Of a stretch of 64,000 nt of DNA, positions 49,286 to 57,641 are shown in pieces. A model generated the notes under the pieces. The model made no database searches and had not been told where the DNA came from. It worked only from the letters and a program-made list of their open reading frames with translations. The stretch is from positions 104,377 to 168,376 of the forward strand of contig JAJPJI010000013.1 in the NCBI GenBank assembly GCA_021324305.1, in the 5' to 3' direction. Each line of letters begins with the position of its first letter. The stretch's first letter is position 1. The translations under genes were made by a program, and so were the position numbers. This stretch comes from Gammaproteobacteria bacterium (GTDB lineage Bacteria; Pseudomonadota; Gammaproteobacteria; DSM-16500).

Positions 49286-51199
49286 ATGCAAAGCTCTGAC
49301 AGGGAAAAAACCATCAAACCTCTTTATGTTATCCGGAAAAAACCAGGTGCGAAAAGCAGCATATATGATGAACTGATAGCACACCTTGAGAACAAGGGTT
49401 TTTTGAATGAGCCGCATACGATTGAAATCAATGATGATGGCATCCATTTCCAACATAATCTCAAGGAAATCTCCATTTTTTTGTACGACTTCCTGCAGGA
49501 TATTCTTGATCATGACAAAATCCATCGTCTCAGCTTCCTCTTTAAAGATGTTCCGCCTGGTTTCAACGAGTACTGGTTGTTTGACATGAAAGCCATTAAT
49601 GAATCTGCAGGAATTGAGATTCATAAATATCAGCAGGATTCAGTGCTCAACAGGGCAAGGCAAAAAAGAAAAGCCGTAAAAGATCAATTCAAGGATACTG
49701 ATTTTGAAGAAATGAAAATGCGGGATCATCCGGTTAAAGCAGAGCGCGCTTCCACTGCCAATAAACAATTGCTGGAACAGTATTCCCATCATGATGGCGT
49801 ATGCATTGGCGAACATCATCACAGGCACGATCACAAAAAATTTCTTGTCTCGGCACTACCTTCGTTATCCAGAACCGGCATGACCGATTTATTTGTTGAA
49901 TTCAGTTTCTACGACACACAAAATCAGTTATATCAGTATTTTCATGAAACAGGTTTGATGCCTGCTACCTTGTTGGCCTATCTGGTAATGGAAGACAAAA
50001 ATCTTGGTTTAATTCCCAAAGATCAGGATGATCTGATTGCCACATACCAGTCTCAGCCCTATTCAAACCTGGGAATTGTTGTGATGGCGCAAATGCAGCA
50101 AATCAGAGTGACACCTATCGATCAGACAGATACCTATGACAGCATGAGTACCCACCTGGCGAAGGGTCTGGAGAAATTCGGCAAGAAACGTAATTTATCA
50201 ATGAATCCAGCCGCAGCCGGGATTATTGAAGCAACCCGGAGAGAAAAATTCATTGCCCTGGTTGGCGAAGATCATAATATCACCAATGTTGCATCCAGGT
50301 CGCCCGGTCTTTCCGCCCTGCTGGATATCCCAAATATAAAATTGAATGATTTTGAAAATTTCGAGGAGTGTGATGCTTTTACGCGGGCACTTCTTGTACA
50401 TAATATCAGTCGTGTGTTAATGGGAAAGCCGGTCAGGGTTTACTCTCAACCTGCTTATTTCCCTGAAGATGATCCTGTCACTTGTCAAAAACTGATTTAT
50501 TTGCTGGAACTGAAGAGCGAGCTTGATGCGATTACATGGAAGGACAGGCATATTGCCATTCTCAAGCAACTGCTGGCCATGCTTGATCATGTGAACAATA
50601 CAGATGCGATTAATTCGTTATTCCGATCCGCTGTGAATGAATTACAGAATGCTCATGCTGCCAACAAAAAAACGGATGAAATGCGGACATTCTATCTGGA
50701 TAAATTTTTGCAGGGTACGGATGTAGTTAACTCTGGGTATCGCCGGGAAAATTTTCCTGAAACCTGTCCACCAATTTTGAATGTGCAGACAACACGGAAG
50801 AGCATTGATGCGACAGAAATAAATGAGTCGGAAAAAATTGATCAGGATACAATCATTGATACCATCAGAAATGAATACATCATACAGCGTAAAAGATTCA
50901 TCAAAGTGATAAACGGAAAAAAATTGGCTACCATGTTTAATCCAGACCTACAGGCTGAGATGGCAAAAGGAATCAAGAATGAATTTCTTCAATTAATTCG
51001 CGATCATCTGCCGGAATTAAATGACAGCACCAGGTTAAAGCTATTAGAAGAGATAAAGAAATGGGAAAATGAAAAAAAATTCATCCGGCATTACCGGATC
51101 CCGCACTTTTATAACGTATTCATTGATACTGATACCTGGCGCGAATTAAAAAAACTATTAACAACACCTTTGCAGAGAAAAAGCAGTTTGCAGATCTGA
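49286..51199 (+). CDS. Large orphan with TIKI/ChaN-like GExH motifs
   Basis: A 637-residue protein without a signal peptide. Residues about 172-205 read VCIGEHHHRHDHKKFLVSALPSL and lead into GMTDLFVEF. This resembles the GExH...E strand pattern of the TIKI/TraB/ChaN/EreA superfamily. A second motif FIALVGEDHNITN near 325 could supply the matching His. Other parts are helical, and the C-terminal ~120 residues are Lys/Glu-rich. GAGGA precedes the ATG at 49286. Members include haem-binding ChaN, esterases and toxin domains, so activity cannot be assigned. Size and context allow a host-targeted effector. Confidence 0.6.
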   Translation: MQSSDREKTIKPLYVIRKKPGAKSSIYDELIAHLENKGFLNEPHTIEINDDGIHFQHNLKEISIFLYDFLQDILDHDKIHRLSFLFKDVPPGFNEYWLFDMKAINESAGIEIHKYQQDSVLNRARQKRKAVKDQFKDTDFEEMKMRDHPVKAERASTANKQLLEQYSHHDGVCIGEHHHRHDHKKFLVSALPSLSRTGMTDLFVEFSFYDTQNQLYQYFHETGLMPATLLAYLVMEDKNLGLIPKDQDDLIATYQSQPYSNLGIVVMAQMQQIRVTPIDQTDTYDSMSTHLAKGLEKFGKKRNLSMNPAAAGIIEATRREKFIALVGEDHNITNVASRSPGLSALLDIPNIKLNDFENFEECDAFTRALLVHNISRVLMGKPVRVYSQPAYFPEDDPVTCQKLIYLLELKSELDAITWKDRHIAILKQLLAMLDHVNNTDAINSLFRSAVNELQNAHAANKKTDEMRTFYLDKFLQGTDVVNSGYRRENFPETCPPILNVQTTRKSIDATEINESEKIDQDTIIDTIRNEYIIQRKRFIKVINGKKLATMFNPDLQAEMAKGIKNEFLQLIRDHLPELNDSTRLKLLEEIKKWENEKKFIRHYRIPHFYNVFIDTDTWRELKKLLTTPLQRKSSLQI

Positions 51200-51513
51200 C
51201 TCTGATCAAAATACGCCAAAGCCAGTATTGAGATTAACTCCATATCATTTTCCTATCAATTGGTTCGCTCTCTCACTTTTCGGCAAAATGGCTTCCGGAA
51301 CGGCCAAACAGAATTGATCGACGTAAGATTCTTCACAAAGAGCCATACTGGCCGAAATTACCATGAAAGCCTGCCTCTCACAGGTGAATACTGTTTCCCG
51401 GTTGGCATATGTTCAGGCATCGTAACCGTTTGGCCATGTACATTACCAAATGGTTACATTAAAATTATTAAAGATCAGCGTACAATTTAAAAATGATCCC
51501 CAATTAAGGAAGC
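51200..51513. other. 314-bp gene-free interval
   Basis: No supported gene. The 3' half is AT-rich, with a plausible promoter region for the exported protein at 51514 and an AAGGAAG ribosome site at its end. Confidence 0.5.
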
Positions 51514-52050
51514 ATGAATATGGATATTAAATGGAAATCAAAATTACTATTAGCCTTAATTTGCACAATTCCCGCTATTTCATTCGCTGCAAGCCAAAAC
51601 ACGATTACATTTAATAAATATGAAAATGCTGCTTGTAAGGACTATACCGGTACATGGACAGGATTCATTGTGGAACCCAAGTCAGCTAAATCTTGGCCTT
51701 TAGACGTAAGTTTATATAGTGCGAATTCAAAAATGATTGGAAATATTGATTCCCCCTCTCTAGGGATGGAAAAGCCACACAAAAAAATCTGGGCTAATTG
51801 TAAGAATGGAAAACTGACCAACATATTTTGGGGTGATAAAGGAGGGTGTGGAGGCTATTCCCAAGAAGGATTTCTAACAGACCAAAATGCTTTGATATTG
51901 AAATTACATTATGAAACTCTAAATGAAGACACTTATTACTTAGCATTCTTGAAAAAAGAAAATTCCAATTATTCATTACCAACTCCAGCAAATGAAAAGG
52001 ATTTAGAGCCTGGAATAGTAAAAACATGCCATGCAAAATGGCAACATTAA
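51514..52050 (+). CDS. Small exported protein of unknown function
   Basis: A 178-residue protein with a signal peptide ending ISFAA (about residue 26). The mature part begins with a lipocalin-like strand (CKDYTGTWTGFIVE) and contains several Cys (ACKDY, NCKNG, GGCGGY, TCHAKW) likely paired in disulfides. The start may be 51514 or the ATG two codons later. It is more AT-rich than its neighbours. No family recognised. Confidence 0.7.
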   Translation: MNMDIKWKSKLLLALICTIPAISFAASQNTITFNKYENAACKDYTGTWTGFIVEPKSAKSWPLDVSLYSANSKMIGNIDSPSLGMEKPHKKIWANCKNGKLTNIFWGDKGGCGGYSQEGFLTDQNALILKLHYETLNEDTYYLAFLKKENSNYSLPTPANEKDLEPGIVKTCHAKWQH

Positions 52051-52095
52051 ACTGGACTGAGGGCCACAACATCCATAAAAAGATTATTCCTAGTA

Positions 52096-52884
52096 ATGAT
52101 TAATCCTTATTCTAAAATGCCTGTGATTTTTATTGGGCACGGCTCACCCATGAATGCCATTGAAACAAATGAATTTACGTTAAGCTTGGTATCATTGGCG
52201 AAAAGCATTCCACAACCCCGCGCAATTGTTTGTATCTCAGCGCATTGGTTAACTGAAGGGACATGGGTGACACACATGTCTAATCCAAAAACGATACATG
52301 ATTTTTATGGCTTCCCCAAAGCGCTTTTTGATGTTCAGTATCCTGTGCCAGGATCGCCTGAGATTGCTGAATTGATCATGACAACTGTAGAAAAACCCAA
52401 AATACATCCTGATGATGAGATGTGGGGAATAGATCATGGAACATGGTCTGTGATGCGGCACTTATATCCTGATGCAAGTATTCCCACCATTCAATTAAGC
52501 GTCTATCTTGAACAACCTGGAGAATATCATTATCGAATGGGAAAACAGCTGCAATTTCTTCGTGATCATGGTGTGTTGATTGTAGGCAGCGGGAACATTG
52601 TTCACAATCTTCCACGTATTATCTGGGGTGACAATCCCAAGCCATACGACTGGGCAATTGAATTTGATACATGGATCAAGGAAAAATTACTTGCAAGAGA
52701 TAATCAAGCTATAATAACGCAATACACAAATTTTGAAGCTGGAAGATTGAGCGTACCTGTTCCAGATCACTACTTCCCATTACTCTATGTATTAGGCGCA
52801 ACGGATCAAGATGATGATCTTTCATTTGTGTATGAAGGAATACAAAACGGCTCCATTTCTATGCGCACATTGAAGTTTGGATAA
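52096..52884 (+). CDS. ygiD: Extradiol ring-cleavage dioxygenase, YgiD/DODA type
   Basis: A 262-residue enzyme of the LigB/DODA class III extradiol dioxygenases. Visible signatures are VIFIGHGSPMNAI, AIVCISAHWLTEG, WGIDHGTWSVMRHLYPDA, IPTIQLSV and VGSGNIVHNL. The His residues in these segments (His in GHGSP, SAHW and DHG) bind the metal. E. coli YgiD cleaves L-DOPA. The physiological substrate here is unknown. Monocistronic. Confidence 0.92.
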   Translation: MINPYSKMPVIFIGHGSPMNAIETNEFTLSLVSLAKSIPQPRAIVCISAHWLTEGTWVTHMSNPKTIHDFYGFPKALFDVQYPVPGSPEIAELIMTTVEKPKIHPDDEMWGIDHGTWSVMRHLYPDASIPTIQLSVYLEQPGEYHYRMGKQLQFLRDHGVLIVGSGNIVHNLPRIIWGDNPKPYDWAIEFDTWIKEKLLARDNQAIITQYTNFEAGRLSVPVPDHYFPLLYVLGATDQDDDLSFVYEGIQNGSISMRTLKFG

Positions 52885-53031
52885 TTAAATAGCGATGTCA
52901 ATGTCGATATTTAAAACTGGAAAAAGGATATTCTTTATTGTTCATGGTTACACAAGTCCGACTGCAATTTGAAATGTAACTTTCAATTTTATTAAAATAT
53001 TAACGATCCAGTGAAGTGTTGCTTCGCGTCT

Positions 53032-53463
53032 TTACTTAAGTAGATGTAAATCTTTTCTCAAAAAATACATGCTTGAATTTTTATCAAAACCCTTTCGTTC
53101 AAACTCAACTGTAAAGCCTAATTTTTTATAGAATTCTAACGCTTCAAAATCCATCGTGTTGACTGCAATGAAATTGCAATGACCATCTTGAGCCAATTGT
53201 TCAGCATCTTTCATCAATTGCGAGCCATATTGCATGCCGCGCAAGGTCTCATCAATCCATAACAAGTCAACATAGAGACAGCCATAATAAATATATCCAG
53301 AACATCCACCTTTGATCTGATGCAGGTCGTCTCTGATAAAAAATGCAAATGGCTTTCCTGGCGGAAATCCTCTCACCTTTTTTGCATGCTCAGAAATGCC
53401 TTGCCAAATAATTTTTGTGTCATTATGTTCAGGCGCTGGATCATAAGAAATTGTGTACTTCAT
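53032..53463 (-). CDS. GNAT family N-acetyltransferase
   Basis: A 143-residue GNAT protein. The acetyl-CoA site is LWIDETLRGMQYGSQLMKDAEQLA (Q/RxxGxG/A-like loop), followed by FIAVNTMDFEALEFYKKLGFTVEFER, the usual last strand and helix. Substrate unknown. It is convergent with ygiD and is the last gene before the island-end remnants. Confidence 0.85.
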   Translation of the reverse strand: MKYTISYDPAPEHNDTKIIWQGISEHAKKVRGFPPGKPFAFFIRDDLHQIKGGCSGYIYYGCLYVDLLWIDETLRGMQYGSQLMKDAEQLAQDGHCNFIAVNTMDFEALEFYKKLGFTVEFERKGFDKNSSMYFLRKDLHLLK

Positions 53464-53952
53464 ATTTTCATTTACTCGATTTTTATCTGTTCGTGGACAT
53501 TGCCACCGACCTGGATGTTATTTGGCATTTTATAAGACACAATCATTTTCATCGAGAGGATGTACGTCTTGTCTCGAGGTTTAGCGTTCTTTATGGTTAC
53601 GCCATTTAATGAAATGGGTATCACCTTTTAGGGGTATCAAAGTACCCCCTAAAATGCCCCCAAAACACACTGGATGTTGGGGGTATCAGTTGGACATGGT
53701 AGGACGCTGATTAAATAAAAAAGGCCTTTATTTCAGGCCCTTAGGATGTTTTTGGATGTCTTTAAATCAGAATTCAGTGGGGCGGCGGGAATCACTGTGG
53801 GGGTTTTTCTCGGGTTTTTGGCTGTGGGAGTGATTTTTGGAGTGAAAATTGTACCCCTGCGTGTACCCCGTGAAATTGGTACTGGCGGGGGAATTGAACC
53901 GGCAGCCTATGTACGCTGTTCGCGAACAGCGAACGCCTAACTATAACAAATC
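53464..53952. other. Island left-end region with integrase-promoter-like remnants
   Basis: No gene is supported. GGGTATCA occurs three times (53616, 53632, 53681) and an imperfect inverted repeat TTTTAGGGGTA / TACCCCCTAAAA lies at 53626-53654. These resemble the boxes upstream of P4-type integrase genes. A small AAGGCC hairpin follows near 53721-53742. A 128-bp element (53781-53908) repeats at 55702. This looks like the scarred left boundary of the ssrA island. Confidence 0.55.
53781..53908 (+). repeat. Island-end direct repeat, copy 1
   Basis: This ~128-bp segment matches 55702-55825 along its whole length with many substitutions. It contains two TGTACCCC boxes (53850 and 53862), like the TATACCCC pair upstream of the integrase at 62794. 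It ends with a tRNA/tmRNA 3'-end-like GGGGAATTGAACC. It also opens with GGCGGCGGGAAT, identical to 12 bases of the ssrA 3' end. Probably an old attachment-site/integrase-promoter scar. Confidence 0.6.
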
Positions 53953-54606
53953 TTAAATTAAGTGTGTTCGTTTATTTTCAAAATATTTAATTAATTTATT
54001 TAATACATCGCTATGAATTTCTCCCCCACTTTGCTTTAACTGCCAAAGTGCGACTTCAGGAAACTCAAATAAAATTTGCGCTCTTTTTAAAGTATTGAAT
54101 TCCTTACTTGCACCCGCTTCAATTCGTTGTAAAGTGGATTTTTTAATTTCAAAAGCTTTAGCTAAATCATGTTGAGATATACCTAATTCATTACGTAATT
54201 TAGTAATTTCATTAGGATCGAAATTACTTCGATAAACAGCTTCAAAAATAAAACTCGATGGCCCGCGTTTCCCAATAGAACCTAACAGAATGATAGGATT
54301 TTTTTCACTGGGAGAAATACCTTGAGAGTGGCAATAATCCTCATAAGCAGGATTAGATTTATCGGGAATTCTATCTTGCATTGATGGGAATAATTTATTT
54401 TTTTCAGATTCATGATGTAATTTAAAAAGACTAAGTTCCGGTCCAATGGGAATGGCATTTTTAGAACGAGCATATCTTTTATCGTAAACCAATTCAAAAC
54501 GATTGGATTTTTTGTTATAAGTTAATTCTCCGACAAAAATTCTTCTTTTTCTGCCTTCATGAAAAATCTGTAATCGATTTTCGTCGAGATTAACTTGATG
54601 ATTCAT
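53953..54606 (-). CDS. HipS-HipB fusion antitoxin
   Basis: A 217-residue protein. Residues about 8-120 match the HipA N-terminal (HipS) subdomain: RRIFVGELTY, FELVYDKRYA, AIPIGPELSL, LFPSMQDRIPD and ILLGSIGKRGPSSFIFE. Residues about 132-172 are an XRE/HipB helix-turn-helix (ITKLRNELGISQHDLAKAF, then KSTLQRIEAG). HipS and HipB are separate genes in the known hipBST systems, so this is a fusion. The ATG at 54606 has an ideal GAGGAG upstream and overlaps the kinase stop by 17 bp. It probably neutralises the kinase and represses the operon through the 27-bp repeats at 55511. Names are by homology. Confidence 0.8.
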   Translation of the reverse strand: MNHQVNLDENRLQIFHEGRKRRIFVGELTYNKKSNRFELVYDKRYARSKNAIPIGPELSLFKLHHESEKNKLFPSMQDRIPDKSNPAYEDYCHSQGISPSEKNPIILLGSIGKRGPSSFIFEAVYRSNFDPNEITKLRNELGISQHDLAKAFEIKKSTLQRIEAGASKEFNTLKRAQILFEFPEVALWQLKQSGGEIHSDVLNKLIKYFENKRTHLI

Positions 54607-55492
54607 TTTTAAGCTCCTCATATCGCTTCTCGATTAAGGTTGTAATCGCGATCTTCATTAAATCGCTACAAAAACTTTCATCTATTAGCTGATAAAGCTG
54701 AGGCATCTTGATACTTTCATAGAATTCATTGATTTCATCTGAATAGCCTAGTCGTTTTAATTCTTTTACATAGTCACGCATACTTGGCTCAAATGTTTCA
54801 CTTGTACTGATTTTTCCTTTTGGACTGAAATCAGCTTTTAACATATTTCCAGATTCAAGGCTTAAGTAAGAAACGTTGTCATAGATTGGAGAGAGCGACA
54901 TACTTTTTGCTGTTAAAATGAATGCTAAATTTCTTCCATGCCGATCATGATTGCCAATTAATGCGTCAAATAATATAGTTTTAATGAGAATGCTAACATC
55001 ATGCGGACGGCCAGTTTTTTCCATTATCGCACGAATAATTCCTTCGCAACTATGCTGATCATCAGCTCGATGGTGATAAATATGCTGTAAATCAGTAGGG
55101 ATATCTTTTTTGATAAAGTTTTTTGTTACAAATGTAGGATCATCGTTAAAATTAATGAAATAAAATTCCGCTACTGGAATACCTAATAATTTGCCAATCT
55201 GATTACATAAATATTCCACTTCTGGAAGCTCTGGAGCCTCATCTTGTCTCATTTTTAATATGTAGGATTCACCATTGAGATCAGCAGAATATTTTTTGAA
55301 CTTGCCATGAAAGAAGCTTGTGTTTTGGGGAGCTAAATTGGACTCTTGGTCAGAGGCGCTCGATCTTCTTTGTAGGCTTAAAAATTTGGCTGAGCTGGGT
55401 GCAGCAAACCATTCCATAAAGCATTTAGGATGCAAACCATAATGCGCAGAATCTAGCTCAACAATTTCTATCAAGCATTTGAGGCACTTCAT
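54590..55492 (-). CDS. HipT/HipA-like serine/threonine kinase toxin
   Basis: A 300-residue kinase lacking the HipA N-subdomain, as in HipT. The N-terminus has CxxC (3, 6) and HPKC (21, 24), which could form a zinc knuckle. The ATP Lys is Lys80 (SYILKM), the catalytic loop is GNHDRHGRN with Asp183 and Asn188, and the metal Asp205 is in PIYDN. HipA-family toxins phosphorylate aminoacyl-tRNA synthetases and halt translation, and the target here is unknown. First gene of a two-gene operon in which the antitoxin is downstream, the reverse of hipBA. Confidence 0.85.
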   Translation of the reverse strand: MKCLKCLIEIVELDSAHYGLHPKCFMEWFAAPSSAKFLSLQRRSSASDQESNLAPQNTSFFHGKFKKYSADLNGESYILKMRQDEAPELPEVEYLCNQIGKLLGIPVAEFYFINFNDDPTFVTKNFIKKDIPTDLQHIYHHRADDQHSCEGIIRAIMEKTGRPHDVSILIKTILFDALIGNHDRHGRNLAFILTAKSMSLSPIYDNVSYLSLESGNMLKADFSPKGKISTSETFEPSMRDYVKELKRLGYSDEINEFYESIKMPQLYQLIDESFCSDLMKIAITTLIEKRYEELKNESSS

Positions 55493-55510
55493 ATTTGACT
55501 CATTATAACT

Positions 55511-55582
55511 GGTTTATATATAAATCAATTATAAGTTAGTTTATATATAAATCAAGTTTGTTATGACTTATATATGAATCAA
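55511..55582. promoter_or_regulatory. Three-copy operator array upstream of the hip operon
   Basis: An 18-bp unit (consensus TTTATATATAAATCAA within it) starts at 55511, 55538 and 55565, an exact 27-bp period. The first two copies differ at one base and the third at about four. The unit contains the palindrome TTTATATATAAA. It lies 19-90 bp upstream of the kinase start. It is the natural binding site for the HTH of the downstream antitoxin and overlaps the expected promoter. Confidence 0.75.
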
Positions 55583-55701
55583 CTTAGATTTACTTGAGGA
55601 TATAGGCGGATTAGGTTAGATGTTGTTAGATAAAAAGTAAATATAAAAGCCATTATTTACAAAAACTTATTGAAGCAATCTGATCTCTCTGTATGTGTAA
55701 T

Positions 55702-55825
55702 GGCGACTGGAATCACTGTGGGAATTTTTCTCGTTTTTTAGTTGTGGGATAATGTTTTGGTGAAAATATGCACTGCTGCGTATACCCCGAGAACTTGGCA
55801 CTGGTGGGGGAAATTGAACCGGGGT
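55702..55825 (+). repeat. Island-end direct repeat, copy 2
   Basis: An imperfect copy of 53781-53908. Shared landmarks in order are GGAATCACTGTGGG, TTTTTCTCG, GTGAAAAT, TATACCCC and GGGGGAAATTGAACC. The two copies flank the hip operon in direct orientation, so the operon may have been a separate inserted unit. Confidence 0.6.
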
Positions 55826-55872
55826 TAGAGGTTATTTGGTATGATAATAGCTTAAAAGGGTAGAAATATATA

Positions 55873-56952
55873 ATGGCTAAAGAAAAATTCCTATACCCCT
55901 TCAGTCAATGCATTACCAACCAGTCACCTTGCGTGTCACATGGTAGTGAAGATTTTATTGTTATCTATGCTGTTGAAGATCATGATATATCATATCACGA
56001 AGATAGTATAATTTTTGGGTATTTAAATGCAGCTGAAAGGTTAATTCAATCACTATATTCTAGAGATCATGCAGGGAATAAACCCCATGCAGGTGATGAT
56101 AGGATTTCACTTCCACTTCTTCACTTATATTCTCATGCGCTAGAGCTTTCTTTAAAATCCACAATTACAACAATTTCCAATCACGCTACTATATGCCAGC
56201 GAATAAATAATATCCAAGATACTATAGAGAAGACCTTGTCTTCGCATAGCTTGGGAGCTTTGGTTGATGCATTAATAAAAATAATTCCAAATGATAAAAA
56301 TAATCAGCATTTTTTTAAAGAATTTGAAGCCATTGCAGAGTTCATAAAAGAATTCGATCAATATGGCGTAGACTCAATAAGTACACGGTATATTTTACAA
56401 AAACGAAAACAACAAAAACATGAGATTTACAAAAAGCAGTCATTCCTCATACCTAGAAATATGCATGAGAATGTTAAGACCATATTATATAGTCTAGCTG
56501 ATTACATTGAAGGCTCACATCTGTGGTTATGTCAAAATGGTGACTTCTCACAGAAAAAAATCGATGAGCTTAATTCAGTCTTATCAACAATGAAAAAATA
56601 CGAGGAAATATTCTCTAACTATAAGCGTGATCACGATAAATATCCATACGACGTGGATTCACATCATATTATTATATGGGATGAGAAAACGTTAAATAGT
56701 TGTCGTAAACAAAATAAACTCGCGATTGATTTAATAAATAAAATATCAACTCTGGATAATAATGAGATTGCACAACTAGTTTTAGGTCTTAATTTCGCTG
56801 ATGGTATTAATAGCTGGAAATTGAAAAGCATTAAGAAAATTTGCATTGAGGAAAATATTGATACTATCGAACGATATGCACTTTCATATCGTGAAGCCAC
56901 GAAAATACTATGTGATCATATTGATTATTTGAAGAGATATTTGCTGACATAG
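55873..56952 (+). CDS. Orphan helical protein, possible HEPN-like
   Basis: A 359-residue AT-rich gene. The protein is helical and has no signal peptide. The segment LPLLHLYSHALELSLKSTI (about 78-96) resembles the LYRHxxELxLK helix of HEPN-type proteins, but the Arg of the RxxxxH RNase motif is replaced by Ser, so nuclease activity is doubtful. Lys- and His-rich stretches follow (KRKQQKHEIYKKQ). The ribosome site is weak. It lies in the island between the hip operon and a DUF6088-type gene, a setting typical of defence or addiction genes. Function unknown. Confidence 0.55.
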   Translation: MAKEKFLYPFSQCITNQSPCVSHGSEDFIVIYAVEDHDISYHEDSIIFGYLNAAERLIQSLYSRDHAGNKPHAGDDRISLPLLHLYSHALELSLKSTITTISNHATICQRINNIQDTIEKTLSSHSLGALVDALIKIIPNDKNNQHFFKEFEAIAEFIKEFDQYGVDSISTRYILQKRKQQKHEIYKKQSFLIPRNMHENVKTILYSLADYIEGSHLWLCQNGDFSQKKIDELNSVLSTMKKYEEIFSNYKRDHDKYPYDVDSHHIIIWDEKTLNSCRKQNKLAIDLINKISTLDNNEIAQLVLGLNFADGINSWKLKSIKKICIEENIDTIERYALSYREATKILCDHIDYLKRYLLT

Positions 56953-57071
56953 CTAGCTTAGATTCAATAATGCGAAATCCTGACCAAAAATCACTACAAA
57001 ACTTTATAGCTAAAATATATTTGTATAATAGCTATAATATTCATCAACTTAAATTCATTATAAGTTCTAAT

Positions 57072-57099
57072 TTGGCGTACATTACCTATATGATATAAT
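57072..57099 (+). promoter_or_regulatory. Candidate sigma-70 promoter
   Basis: TTGGCG (57072-57077) and TATAAT (57094-57099) are 16 bp apart, a good match to sigma-70. CTAATTTGGCGTACA near the -35 is repeated as CTAAATTGGCGTTTACA at about 57113, possibly a regulator site. It points at the DUF6088-type gene. Confidence 0.6.
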
Positions 57100-57206
57100 C
57101 CAACTATATGTCCTAAATTGGCGTTTACAATCTGCGCACCAAATACACTGACAGCATCGAATTTAAAGCCCTCAGTCGCATCAAAGCAACTCGTAGCACC
57201 GTTGTA

Positions 57207-57557
57207 TTGCGCAAAGACTTAAATAACTTGGGCTCTTACCGCCAAGTTAGCCGGGCTATCAATAAACTCATAGCAGAAAAACGGTTAGTAAAAATTGGAG
57301 CTGGTATTTACGCAAAGGCTTACCTCTCAAAGTACTCAAACATTCCATTAATCAAAAATGGCACTGACGCGGCATTAAGAGAAGCACTGAAACGTTTAGG
57401 TATCGATTTTGAACCAGTCACCGCAGAGAAAGAATACAACGAAGGCACATCAACACAAGCTCCCGTACGTAATATTGTTAAACTGAAAAGCCGCTGTCGT
57501 CGTCGCATCGCATATAAAAAGAATGAATTAATCTTTGAAAAAAAGCATCAATGCTAA
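57207..57557 (+). CDS. Orphan DUF6088/AbiEi-type regulator, 5' interrupted
   Basis: The encoded segment matches DUF6088, related to AbiEi antitoxins: GSYRQVSRAINKLIAEKRLVKIGAGIYAK (winged HTH), then ALKRLGIDF and GTSTQAPVRNIV. The family fold needs about 33 residues upstream of the TTG at 57207. These are encoded in frame (SIEFKALSRIKATR and beyond), but the only ATG (57108) is followed two codons later by TAA (57114). The gene is therefore either started at a non-ATG codon or inactivated. No AbiEii toxin gene follows. It ends 19 bp before the first large hairpin. Confidence 0.6.
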   Translation: MRKDLNNLGSYRQVSRAINKLIAEKRLVKIGAGIYAKAYLSKYSNIPLIKNGTDAALREALKRLGIDFEPVTAEKEYNEGTSTQAPVRNIVKLKSRCRRRIAYKKNELIFEKKHQC

Positions 57558-57576
57558 ATGAAAGGGCTTACACCCA

Positions 57577-57641
57577 CCCGTCCGCTCCGGACCACCCAAT
57601 CCACTGCTGTCGGTGTGAGTGGGTGGTCCGGAGCGGACGGG
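57577..57641. repeat. Variable-arm hairpin 1
   Basis: A 22-bp perfect stem (57577-57598 / 57620-57641). Inner conserved pair GACCACC / GGTGGTC, outer arms CCCGTCCGCTCCG / CGGAGCGGACGGG. The loop contains GTCGGTGTGAGTGG, related to the loops of hairpins 2 and 3. Confidence 0.85.

Larger units (their letters stand above)
55493..55872. other. 380-bp control region with hip repeats and second end repeat
   Basis: No gene. It holds three 27-bp-period repeats (55511-55582), the second island-end repeat (55702-55825) and the start region of the next gene. The rest is AT-rich. Confidence 0.6.

Noticed and set aside
51260..51490. 76-codon frame in the gap before the exported protein
   Set aside because: Composition is not protein-like, with no ribosome site and no domain.
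53881..53906. Intact tRNA 3' end
   Set aside because: The T-arm stem does not pair and no cloverleaf can be built, so it is treated as an attachment-site scar.
55511..55582. Possible CRISPR array (regular repeats)
   Set aside because: Only three units, spacers of 9 bases, no cas genes. The position upstream of a toxin-antitoxin operon fits operators.
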